From Mastigamoeba balamuthi (Eukaryota > Evosea > Mastigamoebida > Mastigamoebidae), in assembly GCA_902651635.1 (NCBI GenBank), contig CACRSC010000054.1, positions 158,158 through 222,157 on the forward strand: a stretch of DNA of 64,000 bases, in the 5' to 3' direction. Both the position numbers and the translations under genes were made by a program. Positions 53,392 to 64,000 of this stretch are shown here, piece after piece; position 1 is the first letter of the stretch; each line of letters begins with the position of its first letter. Under the pieces are notes generated by a model, which saw only the letters and a program-made list of their open reading frames with translations, had not been told where the DNA came from and did no database searches.

Positions 53392-55693
53392 ATGAAGCTG
53401 GTCAGCCCACCGTCTCTCGCCCCCCGCGCTCACGCTTCTCCCGCAGTACGGCCTCGGTCTCCCGGACGCCCCGTGCACGGTCGTCGAGTTCGCGGGGCTG
53501 ACGCTGATGCTCGACTGCCCGCTGGCGCTCAGCTCGCTGCTGCGCTACGCGCCCGACGTGCAGCCCCGGCGCGGCCCGCAGTCCAGCGCGGCCAAGAGGG
53601 CGGCGGCAGCGCCGGCCGTCCAGCCCCCGCAGCTGTCGCTGGTCGACAAGGAGTGGGTCGTGGAGGGCGCGGCACCCCGCCTGCGCGCCCCCACGCTGGA
53701 CTTTGTCGACCCGGCGGCCATCGACGTCGTCCTCATATCGTCCTGGAGCACAGCGCTGTCAGCTCAACCCCCCCGCAGCTCCCCCGGATCAATTGATCCA
53801 CATTTCCCAGATTTGGGATTCTCCGGAATTTAACGGGGAAATCAACTGAAATATCTCTCACGGGGGAAAATGCGCGCAGTGCGCTGCCGTACCTGACGGA
53901 GCACACGGGGTTCCAGGGCAAGATCCTCATCACCGCCGCGGCGCACACGGTGGCGCGCGCGATGCTCACGGAGCTGGCGACGCTCGCTGCCGACGTCAGG
54001 CGCCCCGACGACGTGTCGTGGTGGTCACGCGACCCGGACGTGCTGACGCAGGCCAGCGTCTCCGAGGCCATGCCGCGCGCGCGCTACTGGCTCGAGCCCT
54101 ACACGGCCGCCGAGGTCGAGGAATCGCTGGCCCGCGCGACCCCCGTGCACACGCACGAGCGCGTCTCGCTCTTCGGGTCTCTGACCGTGTGGGCGGCCGC
54201 CAACGGGTCTTCGCTCGGCGGCTGCAACTGGGTCATCGAGACTCCCTCGGAGAAGGTGCGAGACCCGCTCGCAAAGCGCTGAAATCGTTTGATTTTTGCA
54301 TCTTACCGCGTTTTTCCCTGCCGAAGATTGCGTACTTGGCCGACTGCTCGACGGCGCAGAGGTACCCGCAGCTGCTCGACACGGCGGCGCTCAAGGGCTC
54401 TGACGTGGTCATCATCGGGTCGCAGCCGGCGCCGTCGAGCGTCCTCCCCGTCCCCGACGCCATCCGCGACATCTTCGAGCAGTGCCGTACGCCGCGGGGG
54501 CGAGCGCTTCTGGCCGCGCCTCTGACCGCTTCCGCGACGGGTTTCCACCCCCCGCCGCCACCCCGCCTGCAGTGTCGACGGTCGTGCAGGGCGGGAACGT
54601 GCTGTTCCCGATCAGCGCCGTGGGGCACGTGTTCGACCTGATCGAGCACCTGTACCGCGGGCTCAACTCGCGCGCGGTCTACCCGTCGATGGTCTTTGTC
54701 TCGCCGGCGGCGCCCGACGTGATGTCGTTCACGTCGGTCTGCGCCGAGTGGCTGAGCTCGCCCAAGGCCGACCGCGTCTTCGTGCCCGAGCCGCCGTTCG
54801 AGCACACGGCGCTGGCCAACACGGGCGCCCTGCGCGTCTTCGCGCGCGCCTCTGGCGGCGACGCGCAGTTCGCGGCGGCCATGAAGGAGCCCTACATCGT
54901 CTTCGCGGGCCACGCGTCGTGCAGGCTGGGCGACACGGTGCCGCTGCTCAACCTCTTCGCGGCCAACGACAAGTCGTGCGTCATCCTGACGGAGCCGCTG
55001 TTCACGGACCCGCTCGTGCTGCTGCCCTTCCAGCCCCTGCGCTGCCGCGTGCACGTCTGCCCGTTCGACCCGCGCGCCACGGCCGCGGCCATGAGCGACA
55101 TCGTGCGCGACATACACCCGCGGCACGTCGTCGTCCCCGAGCCGCCCGCGTGCGCCGCTGGCCCCGGGGCCGAGAAGCCCGAGCAGGTCGCCTGCCCCGC
55201 GGGCTCTGCGCTGACGCAGCTCGCGCACCTGCAGGCCCGCAAGGTGCCGCTCAAGCGCAAGCTCGCCGAGGGCTCCATCGCGCCCGAGCTCGCGCGCGCC
55301 ATCCGCACGACGACGGTCGGCGGCCTCGCCCAGGGCGACACGCGCGTGGCCGCCGTCTCGGCGCGCCTCGACATACGGGACAACTGCTTCAACGTCTGCG
55401 CCGACCCGCGCGCTGCGGCGGGGGCTCCCGCGCGCCCCGGGGGCAGTAGCAGCAGGCTGCTGGGGAGGCCCTCGCTGGCGGGGGTCGTGCGGGCGCTGGC
55501 GCAGGGCGGGGCGGACGACGTGAGCGTCCTCGAGGACCGCGGCCACGAGTGGAGGATCGCAGTCTCGCGCGGGCCGGCGACGGCGACGGTGACAGAGGCC
55601 GCGGGCGAGACGCTCGTCGAGACGGACGACGAGGACCTCCGGGTGCTGATACGCGACGTGGTCGTCCGCGGGTGCCTGCGCGAGCTCTCGTGA
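53392..55693 (+). CDS. INTS9: INTS9, Integrator complex subunit 9
   Basis: The first coding exon is only 9 nt (53392-53400, Met-Lys-Leu), joined in phase to an exon at about 53446 opening YGLGLPDAPCTVVEF, matching the start of animal INTS9. Later exons end at 53757, resume at 53880 (ALPYLTEHTGF), and continue with SLGGCNWVIETPSEK, GGNVLFPISAVGHVFDLIEHLY, VYPSMVFVSPAA and FVPEPPFEHTAL. The MBL zinc motif is degenerate, as in all INTS9 proteins, with SSWSTA in place of the histidine loop; INTS11 is the active partner. The beta-CASP region (FAGHASCRLGD, ILTEPLF) is intact. Integrator trims snRNA and other short transcripts in the nucleus. Confidence 0.93.
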
Positions 55694-56081
55694 CCGGGTT
55701 TTATCAAGCAGACGCAATAAAATACGGCAGACGCGTTTCGCCGGCGAGCTGCGGCCAACGCTTCTCGCGCGTGTTCACGGATGGCTCTCCTCCTGCGCGC
55801 AAGGGGGTGCACGAGCGGAGGCGCTGATGGGGACGCCAGAACTCTACCGGCCCTTGCTTGTGGAATTCGTGTGAATTCCAGGGGGCTTTCGGTTTTTTCA
55901 ACTTTGTAAACTCGGGGTTTTCAATCGGGACAAAACGTAGGCACTCGCCGACCTCACACGCAGCCGCCCGGACTCACATCTCCTGCCCCTCCGCTGCGCG
56001 TGCGGCGAGCACGGACTGGCAGGCGGGTCTCACCCGGTGCTGATATAAAAAAGTTGTTCTCGGTTCTGACTGCCGACGGAT
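55694..56081. other. intergenic region after INTS9
   Basis: About 390 bp. Contains the INTS9 poly(A) signal at 55716 and GATATAAAAAAG at about 56041, a possible TATA box for the next gene. No other gene. Confidence 0.5.
55716..55721 (+). terminator. poly(A) signal AATAAA
   Basis: AATAAA 23 nt after the INTS9 stop codon. Confidence 0.65.
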
Positions 56082-57082
56082 ATGGAGACACCAACACCAA
56101 CGCCCGTGCGGGGGGATTCAACCGATATCAGCGACACGACGATAGAAGACGCGGTCTTTCGCTCGCGGATAGATCGCAAAGCGCCGCCGCCTTAGGTGCC
56201 GGGAACCCCCCGATGGCTGACCGCGGCCCGCAGGACGTCTACGTCCTGGCGTCCTCACAGAAAATTCAACGAGGGCAGCCATTCCAGGTGCCCCGCCGCC
56301 CCGCGTTACCATACACACCACACCCTTCAACGCACGCCACGCGGGGGCTGCGCGAGTCCATGCGCTGGTGCTGGGCTGGCGTCTGCCGGCGTGCTGCGAT
56401 GTTCCCTCACAGAGCAACTTTTGGGCTGAGCTGCTATTCCCCCCTCTGCTGCACCTCGTCCCGCCCTCGCTGCAGCACAGGTTTCGCTTGTCGCGCGGGC
56501 AGAGTGGCTGGAGCAGAACCGCGTGACAGCGAGCGAGATACGGGACGCGGGCAGGCATGCCACAGTACATCTGGCGGGCCACGAAGACGACCCCCGTGCG
56601 GCCCCCACAGCAGCTTTATTTGAATTACCTCCACGGATCTCCCTCCGCGGGTAACAGTATCGCCTCAGCCCTCGGGCCGTGCACCAAGTGCTCCGATGGG
56701 GCAAGGATGCCCCCAGTCGTCATCAGCGGGGAGATGGGCGAGGAGTCCTCGAGCAACCCGGAGGAGCGCCTCTTTGTGTTCTACCGATGCATATCGTATG
56801 TGGGGGCCTCTGCGTCTGGGCTCCCCACATTCTCACCGGCTGCCCACGCAGGTTCTGCAACTCGTCCCGGCTGCACCTGAGGGGCGAGGTCGTCATCGTG
56901 CTGACGATCAGGCGCGACGTGGGGGTCCTGGCGAGGGCCGTGAGCCCACCGCTGATGCTGCACTCCAAGACGTCGTACAGGCCTCAGGCCCCGCGCCTCA
57001 AATGGGTCGACCTGGGCAACGAGCCCCGCAAGCCCCGCCGGCGGCAACCGCAGGGAGGGACATCCGACAGTGCGACTCCGTA
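56082..57082 (+). CDS. unrecognised multi-exon gene
   Basis: Starts METPTPTPVRGDSTDIS. A 47-nt intron after 56153 is needed to avoid an early stop; further exons start after CAG near 56479 (VSLVARAEWLEQNRV), near 56685 (VVISGEMGEESS) and near 56850 (FCNSSRLHLRGEVVIVL), ending TPSDSATP-like at 57082. The junction at 56802/56850 is clean in phase 2. The later part has beta-strand-like hydrophobic alternation (RLHLRGEVVIVLTIRR, SPPLMLHSKTSYR) then a basic tail. No family recognised; a DNA-binding beta-fold is only a guess. Confidence 0.5.
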
Positions 57083-57417
57083 ATTCCCCAGTGCGTTGCA
57101 GCGAAATACGGGGCTGCTCTGTTCGAAGGCCGTTCTTCTGGGTCATTGGTCCTTATGGACGAAGTCGCTCGCCCGTCATGTACACCCAGAGAGCACTCCC
57201 GCTGCATGACGCCGGCCTCCGGATCCGGCCTGCACGCTAAAAGCGAGTGTCAAGAACTCAGTCTGAGGGACTGGGTCGTGACCATGAATTGGTGCTCAAA
57301 CGTTTTTCATTTCAAACACTGTGGAGTCCATTTTTCATTTCAGAAAACGGGGAGCAAAGTGGGTGCCCTCTGTCGGGTCGACTTCTGCTTGGCAGTGTCG
57401 TGAATGAATCAGGACGT
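57083..57417. other. convergent intergenic region
   Basis: About 335 bp, lower GC. No gene seen. Confidence 0.5.
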
Positions 57418-58543
57418 TCAACAATTGAACTCCCTCCAGTAGGTGTCGAAGGCATCCATGAGGCGGGGGCCCCTGAACACGAACCCCATCTCCTGCGGCC
57501 TCTTGCTCGCCGCCTTCATCGGTGTCGTCTGCGAGAGTTGGCGCTGTTAGGGTTCCCCATATCCCTGAGACGGCTGGGTTGCACCATTAGGTCTGCGAAG
57601 CCGTTGTGCTGCCTGGCAACCTCGAGGGGAAGACCTGCAGAGCAGACTGAGTCGCGCAAGGCCAGCCCGTCGGACGGCGTCCGTACAGGTTATTTTGCCC
57701 TGCAGGCCCTTGGCGTGGCTGATCCGCGTTGCCACGTCGCGCCACGTCGAGTGGTCGCCGTCGCCGATACCGTGGAACGCCCCCACGCACCTGTCGTTCT
57801 CCACGACGAAGACGTACAGTCTGGCCAGGTCGTGCACCGAGACGAGCGAGATATCCGCAGACCCGTCGCCCACGACGGTCGGCGTCTCCGGGCCCCCGAG
57901 CATCTTGAGAAGGCCGCCGCGGCCCCCGTACACAGCCGACGGGCGCACGCTGCACGCTCGGAACCCCGGGCTCGAGGTCGCGAGGAACAGCGCCTCTCCG
58001 TCGATCCTCGGGCGCAGCAGACCGATTGTTCTATCGGTGGCCGAGTACTCGTCCGGTAGCCCTGGACGCCCCCCATGGTTGTCGTCAGCCTGTCTGAGAA
58101 GGCCAATGGGGGTGACACAAGCACCTGGCTGGCCGATGACGGCGCCCACTGTGGTGGTGATGACCATGACCTTGGTGCGACCAGCCTTCTTCGCTGCCTC
58201 GGCCAGCGGGACAGTCACACGACTCTCTGAGGGGATATTTCTGGTCGGTTGCCGAATCAAGCCCAAGCAACTGCTACGATTTACCCTGCGCTCCGGTGGC
58301 ACTGTCTCCGCGGACAGCGAAGCCGGCCAGGTCGAATGCGCAGTGGATGATGGCGTCGTGCTGGACGGCGACGGGAGTCCACTCGGAGCTGTTCTCCAGG
58401 GTCCCCACGACGGCGGTCGTGCCCTGAGGTGCACGAGAGGCGTCGCCTCGCACGAGGGCCGTGACTGAGTGGCCGTGGGCCAGAAGCTCCTTCACGACCT
58501 CGCTGCCGATGTAGCCAGTGGCTCCAGTAACGAACACCTTCAT
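57418..58543 (-). CDS. atypical SDR / NAD-dependent epimerase-like, copy C
   Basis: Minus-strand relative of the two SDRs at 30.7-33.7 kb. Exon 1 runs from 58543 to about 58285 (VTGATGYIGSEVVKEL). Later exons give KVMVITTTVGAVIGQP, SAVYGGRGGLLKM and VSVHDLARLYVFVVEN. The penultimate small exon opens with PLEVARQHNGFADL and the last ends MDAFDTYWREFNC. All introns fall at positions shared with copies A and B. DEYSATDRT replaces the usual YxxxK region, as in the others. It looks functional and is the most divergent of the three. Confidence 0.75.
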
Positions 58544-60940
58544 GGCCGCCTATCAACTATACAAAGAGGGGGATAATGAGATCGGAAGGCAGCTTTTTTG
58601 TTCGCAGCAACACCTAATCGCTGGCTGTCGAGTGAGTCACATTTGGACTGCACCTGGATGTTAATTGTACGGGGTATTACGGTGAGATAAAGAAGGGAAG
58701 ACCAGACATGGTGGCAAACGAAATTGGATAAAGCAAAGGTTATCATCCAATCAGATGTGCATCATAAGCGAAGGTGAAGAAAAAGATGTAAATATCCCAT
58801 GGGTTTAACATGCCATCTGACATCCTCACATCTTACCTTGTACTCTTATCCAAAGAAGGGCCTTCACTCCTCCAGATATGACGGAATTGTGAAAAGGTGA
58901 AGTAGATTTGATGAATATTGGATCTTATCCAAGGACCGTAAGTAACTGTTTCCGAAGAGAAGTAGCTAATATCTGGTGAGTTTAATATCTGGAAGAAGGT
59001 GCAAGTTTCTGCTAGTTGTGTGATATTAGCTTCATCTTATTAACAGCAGTGATTAACTCCTAACACATTCCTTATTAGTGACTTTACCCATCATTGGATG
59101 CAGTTCTTGACATTTTGGGCTAAAAATGAAATAAACAATGCTATTCTCATTAATAATCTTGATAATTACTAACATTTTCTATGCACAGTAGTCACAGCGA
59201 ATGGTAAGAACTGCCAGATATATGAAATAATCGGTCTTAAGATATTTAATACTGTTGTGAAATGAGATCCAACTGTTTGAGACCTATCTTTATCAAAGAC
59301 ATTTTAAGAGAATAAAATCTGTCCAACAAAACTAAACCTCTATTCTCAGTGTCTGAACAAATCTGTAATGATGACTTTCTTTTATATGTAATAAAGCTGT
59401 TTGAAAAGAAATTGAAATTAGGTATCTCAGAAGAATAACAACTTCAAACACATCGGTAAGTTAATAAGTGACATATGTTCTGTTACTTGTCTTTAGTGAC
59501 AAGCCTGCAGTTCAGATGTTAGCTTTATTGACAACATTTAGAAACTTCTTAAATCATGTGTAATGCTTGGAATTCCAGAAATCAAGAAAGTAGCTTGTGT
59601 TATTCGAAAAAAGAACATGTCACTTGTATTAAAGAACACTAAGATAAATATTAATCTGCCTTCATGTTGCAGAAGATGGAAAACCATGCTCTGTTGAGGC
59701 ACAGTGGGCCAGAGATCGTTCCTGACCCTCTAGCCACTCTCTGCCAGTCCTGCTGGCACGTTTCTTTGCCTTTGTTGGGTCCCTGCACCCAGTGTTACTC
59801 ACTTTGCCCCCACCCAGATGCCACAGCAGAGAATGTGCACTGCACAGCTGAAGGAGGCCAGAAAACGTCAGCAGCAACGTGTTAGGGTTCTTGGATCTCC
59901 TTATGGGCTTTTTTCCACCCTGGACCGCATCTGGGACCTTGTAATTAACAATCAAGAGGGAAACACATATAAGGTGCCCTACTTTGACTAAATGGCAAAA
60001 TTCGATACCCAAATCCAGATTCCTGATATGTAACACCATGTCTCGTTATGGCCCATCACACTGAACACATTTCCTTGTTTTCGTGTGAGTCAGACACAAA
60101 CATTTTCGCAGGATCAGAGTGGTAAGAAATTAAAATATATGTGAATTTACATCGTTTATTTAAAAAATAGATTATCTGTCTAGTCAGTGACTTTTAGCAA
60201 GCACTGTAAGAGTTGCTGCAGTAAGTCTTAACATTAAGTATCTTAACCAGACCATGCTGCGTGTGCATTCATTTCACAAGTTTATGACTTGTATGTGTGC
60301 TAAAAAAGGTCATTCATAAGCACATTCAGGAGTTCATTGACTACTAAGGCAAGATGCTTCAGTAAATGTATTCAGCAAAAGAAAAGTCGAATATGCAAAG
60401 ATGCACGCCCTACTCAGAGTGGATTCCGGGTATTGTGCTTCGTGACATCCGCGAGACGGTCATTCTTCACATCAGCTTGCTGTTTTGGATGATTCCTGGC
60501 CAGAGCTCCCCTCTCTCATTGTTGTCCAAGCTGAGATCAATTGCGACCTTCAGAGTGTCGCCCTCCAAGGCCAGAAGCCCCCCAAACTTGGAGCTGGAGT
60601 TCATGCAGAAGGGAACAGCTTGTCTGTACCCACTTTGTCTCCATCATTTCAAACCTAAATCGGCCCTTTTGACAAACTAGCTCATGAAGGGCTACTTGCG
60701 GGGAGTGGTCTGACCGGAGTGTGGCATAAATGTGTCGAGCCAGCAGTATTATGCCCTCCACCGTGCGCGGGGCGCTGGCGCTGGGCCGCTGGCGAGACCG
60801 CCGACCCCCTTTTCACCCGGCAAAAACGCTGTTGATGTCAACAGATGACGCAAACTGTGACGTGATGATAATTCTGCGCGCGCGGGTCTGCCTCCTCTGC
60901 CCTTCTTCTTTTTGTCCTCAGGAGCCGCGTTTATCTTCCG
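58544..60940. other. AT-rich island
   Basis: About 2.4 kb, markedly AT-rich from 58740 to 60740 against the GC-rich surroundings, with no codon bias. A plus-strand stretch near 59720-59800 has two CxxC pairs (LCQSCW, PCTQCY), too short and isolated to call. No RNA gene, terminal repeats or clear coding region recognised. Confidence 0.5.
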
Positions 60941-60962
60941 GGAGCGCCGTTGAACCCACAGA

Positions 60963-61555
60963 ATGGTGCGCCGCACGCCCGCCGCCGCAGAGGGCTCCTC
61001 CTCCACCACCTCCTCCATCGCCCCTCCCTTCGTCCCCGCCCGCCGTTGTCTCCGCATGTCTCACGCTGGTCACTGTGCTGCGCGCGCCCTCTCGGACGGC
61101 GGTGCCTCTGCGTGCCGGGCGTTGGCGACACCTCTGTGTGGGCTGTGGTCTGTCGACGGTCGATCTCTCGGGGCACCGCGTAGCCTCTGATCGAGACCGA
61201 TCTCCTCCATCCCTCGGCCGCGTCTGAGGCCCGCAAGCACAAGCTGAAGCGCCTGGTGCAGGCCCCCAACTCGTACTTCATGGACGTCAAGTGCCCCGGC
61301 TGCTACAACATCACCACCGTCTTCTCCCACGTGCGCCTCCTCCCCCCTCTGCTCCTATCTCCCCCTAGAAAAGAAGCCGCCCCGCCGCTCTTCAAAAAGA
61401 CCTGCGCTGACGCGATGACGCAAATCGCGCGGACAAATGAAACGCAGGCCCAGACTGTCGTCCTGTGCGGCTCGTGCTCGTCGGTCCTGTGCCAGCCGAC
61501 CGGTGGCCGCGCGCGCCTGACCGAGGGCTGCTCGTTCCGCAAGAAGACCGATTAA
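60963..61555 (+). CDS. RPS27: small-subunit ribosomal protein eS27
   Basis: Three exons: 60963-60965 (only the ATG), 61196-61330 and 61448-61555, all phase 0. The protein, about 82 residues as usual, has [16 protein letters not shown], then the C4 zinc ribbon CPGC ... [35 protein letters not shown] and [16 protein letters not shown]. It sits on the 40S subunit. The 230-nt first intron directly after the start codon is a layout common in ribosomal protein genes. Confidence 0.93.
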
Positions 61556-62131
61556 GCAAGGGAATGTGCGCCGACACGGCGCGCGGCGGCCACCCCGGCG
61601 CCCCGCGCGCGCGGCGCCGCTCGTGAGGGGGAGGGGGGCCTGCGGGCGCTGGGCTGCGGTGGGGGAGGGGGCGGGGCCGGTGCGGCGTAGAGTGCGAGAG
61701 AGTGCTCTGCGGCGCATTGGGCTTCCCCCGTCCCTTTCTCTGCACCGCCGCACTCCGCCCGCGCTCTGGCCGTCTTCCCCCCTCAGCGAGTGGGCCGCGC
61801 TGCGGGGGGCGTGCCCGCGCCGCCACGCTAGCTCAGCACATTTGTCTCCACCACTTCACGCGCTCCGCTCCTCACCCCTTTTGATCTTTGGCCGCAATAA
61901 AAGAGATCAAAGCTCCCCCAAACTCATCGACCTCCGCCGTCCTGTCCACCCACGATCGCTGATGTGACCTTCGGACCACTGCCCGTCTACCCTCTTGCTG
62001 TTTTTTTTTGGGGGGGGGCGGGTCATCTGTCCCGCCTTCTACGGACGTGGTGCGTGCAAGCGCGTGGCTATGAGGCACATCGGGTAGATATTAGTGGATT
62101 TATCTGCCCTTTAAGAGGCGGCCCTTGCGCA
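61556..62131. other. intergenic region
   Basis: About 575 bp. AATAAA at 61896 may belong to RPS27. A T run and G run at 61999-62018. No gene. Confidence 0.5.
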
Positions 62132-63503
62132 ATGCCCCCGACCCGGACGTGCCCGCGTCGTCTACTCCTCTGGCAGGCGCTGCTCCACCTCTCGGTCGCA
62201 GTGGCCAGCCCCACGATGCACGGCGGCACCTGCGTCGACCCGTTCTGCCTGGCGCCGCCCCTCTGCGGCCGCCCCGACTACGCGTCGCTGTCGGCGGCCA
62301 ACTGCTCGCTGCTCTTCCCCGCGCCGCGCTCGCGCCTCGCCTGCGCGCGCCACTGCACGTGCCTCCACGCCCGGCACGTCTGCAAGGGCGCCCAGCCCGC
62401 AAGCTTCTCCTCCGAGAGCGAGTGCGTCGCCGCCTCTTGCAAGGGCCCGCTGGTACGTCGGTTCCGATTTCCTGGCCCGCATGATTCCCAAATCCAGATT
62501 TTGCGAACACAGGAATATCTCACAGATTCTCTGTGCCCCCGACAAGGACGCCGGGGCGTTCCCTGCGAGGGACCCCGCGCCCAGGCTGCAGGGCCCGTAC
62601 CGCAGGGTCGCGGTGTTCTCGACGACGATCGAGCCGCTCTACTCGTTCTTCGCGCCGATCACGTCGCTGCTGTGGTCGTCGCTGCAGGGCTACGCGCCGA
62701 TGCTGCAGCTCGTCCTCCGCGACGCCTCCGAGACCACGCGGGCCGAGCAGGAGCTCGCCGACCTCGTCCGCTCGCACAGCGCCGCCGCCGGCGCGCTCGT
62801 CGACGAGATGCGTGCGCCGGCCCTGTGGCCCCGCGACGAGGTCGCCACGCTCGCGCAGGTCGCCCGCCTCTACGCGTTCCTCTCGCCGGCGCTGTCGCCG
62901 GCCGTCGACGCGTACCTGCTGACGACCGACGCCGACATCTGGCCCGTCGACGTGGGCTACTTCAACGACGGCCTCGACCCCGGGGCCCGCCTGCACGTGC
63001 TCTACGCCAACGCCTACGCGGGGGCGCGGACGCTCATGTACCCCATCTGCTACCTCGGCGCCAACGCCTCGGCCTGGCGCGAGATCATGCGGCCGCGCGC
63101 CACCGGGGTCCTCGCGGCCAGCGCGGCCGAGGTCGCCGACGGCAGGCGCGCGTACGGCGAGGCGTGGGGCGTCCGCGACAACGCGAGGTCGCCGCGGTGG
63201 TACTACGACCAGCTGCTGTTCGGCCAGCGCGTGGCCGCGTGGGACGGGCACCCGGGGCGCTGCCAGCGCGTCCAGAGGGCCCCGCAGCGCGACAGGATCG
63301 ACCAGGGCGCGTTGGCGTTCAACGGCAGCGCCCGGGAGCTCGCGGGGAAGATCGACAGCCACGTGCTGAGGCCCGGGCACGAGGCGGCCCAGTGGCGCGG
63401 GCTCCGGAAGCTGCTGGCCGTGATGCTGGCGCCCGAGCAGCTCGCGTGGGTCGAGGGCTACCGCAAGAAGTTCAACGCGCTCGTGCGGTCCCGCGGGCTC
63501 TGA
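62132..63503 (+). CDS. secreted or Golgi glycosyltransferase-like protein with DxD motif
   Basis: Exon 1 (62132-62452) encodes a signal peptide (LLLWQALLHLSVAVASP) and a Cys-rich segment (about 14 cysteines in 100 residues, e.g. ARHCTCLHARHVC). Exon 2 (62526-63503) joins in phase 0. The catalytic part has VAVFSTTIEPLYSFF, then AYLLTTDADIWPVD with a DxD metal motif, YPICYLGANASAWREIM and YYDQLLFGQRV, the pattern of GT-A-fold transferases that bind a nucleotide sugar through Mn2+. The Cys-rich N-terminal domain is unassigned. Exact GT family not known. Confidence 0.65.
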
Positions 63504-63933
63504 AGCGGCGCAGTTGCTCTGTTTGGCGCCCCGGAGAGACGTCAGCAGTGTTTTTTTTTCCATGAGATTCGGCTGTTGGGTGGCGTGGAGACAAGCACGG
63601 GTCGTCGGGTGCCTTCCGGGCAAAGCCCGAAGAGCTGGTTTTGGGGGAGGGGAAAGGTGAAGTTCAGCGTTCTACGTGGTGTCCACATCACCTTATTTCT
63701 CCACACACACGAACCCCAGCCGGCTCTTTGGGGCCACCGGAGGGGATTTGGGGCAGCCCTGAAAGCGCTCAGCAAGGTCCAGAAAGAGGGGAAACCCGCT
63801 CGGGGGTCAATTGATCACCGGAGATCCCCTGGAGATTCGCTCGGTGCACTGCTCCTGTGCCGCTGGCTGCCTTCGCCCGGGCCTGACAAAAATCCCGCAC
63901 AGGCCAAAAATCTAATTATCCCGCTCACTGGAC
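63504..63933. other. intergenic region
   Basis: About 430 bp. No gene recognised. Confidence 0.5.
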
Positions 63934-64000
63934 ATGTCAGCGCAACTCTCCCCCGACGCCGGCGCCTGCGAATCCGCGCCGGGTTCCGCCGGTTCCGGCG
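63934..64000 (+). CDS. start of a gene cut by the window edge
   Basis: ATG at 63934 opens MSAQLSPDAGACESAPGSAG in GC-rich coding-type sequence running off the end. Too short to identify. Confidence 0.35.
   Translation, partial: MSAQLSPDAGACESAPGSAGSG

Noticed and set aside
59700-59890. Zinc-finger-like CxxC pairs in the AT-rich island as part of a mobile element
   Set aside because: Too short, no second domain, no terminal structure; could be chance.

Overview
This is a GC-rich nuclear contig from a unicellular eukaryote. The genes are dense and intron-rich, with short GT-AG introns (about 40-480 nt) and eukaryote-only proteins: Integrator subunit 9, GARP subunit VPS53, TRAPPC2L, a Qc-SNARE, a PTB-type RRM protein, ribosomal protein eS27, a TBC RabGAP and a RhoGAP. 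Secreted pectinase-like and papain-like enzymes, plus a PDX1-type vitamin B6 synthase, point to a free-living heterotrophic protist. The style fits an amoebozoan (Acanthamoeba or Mastigamoeba type), but that is inference; no marker gene fixes the species. Coding exons are strongly G/C-ending, while introns and gaps are T/A-richer.

Layout. 0-5.4 kb: the 3' part of an unrecognised multi-exon coiled-coil gene whose introns are filled with short palindromes of the ATGCCGGCGGCAT type, then a second array family built on TCTGCTACAC/GTGTAGCAGA. 5.4-13.9 kb: MBL-fold hydrolase, WD40 protein, a proline/alanine-rich coiled-coil protein (minus), TBC RabGAP (minus) and PTB-like RRM protein. 13.9-16.8 kb: a tandem duplication that leaves one broken copy of the PTB tail and one broken copy of a GH28 3' end, plus the intact GH28 gene. 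17-24 kb: tRNA-Ser, a small coiled-coil gene, VPS53, a non-RD protein kinase, tRNA-Trp. 24-34 kb: a secretory and metabolic cluster: membrane-anchored papain-like protease, two more GH28 genes, two tandem atypical SDRs, and a SNARE. 34.7-40.1 kb: tRNA-Phe, TRAPPC2L (with an assembly duplication marked by an N), and a large pseudokinase-PH-RhoGAP fusion. 40.1-42.3 kb: gene-poor, lower GC. 42.3-44.8 kb: an inverted second copy of the protease gene with a decayed GH28 fragment attached. 45.3-48.5 kb: receptor-like cyclic nucleotide phosphodiesterase (signal peptide, Cache-like ectodomain, membrane segment, PDEase). 48.6-52.2 kb: Sel1-repeat protein, PDX1, HD-domain phosphohydrolase. 52.6-58.5 kb: small unknown gene, INTS9, another unknown gene, third SDR. 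58.7-60.7 kb: AT-rich island with no convincing gene. 60.9-64 kb: RPS27, secreted DxD glycosyltransferase-like protein, and the start of another gene.

The main biological themes are (i) local family expansion by segmental duplication (GH28 x3 plus two fragments, SDR x3, anchored protease x2), (ii) membrane trafficking and signalling genes with unusual domain combinations, and (iii) two unrelated families of short interspersed palindromes, one largely confined to the introns of a single gene. No retroviral, Polinton-like or CRISPR sequence was recognised.
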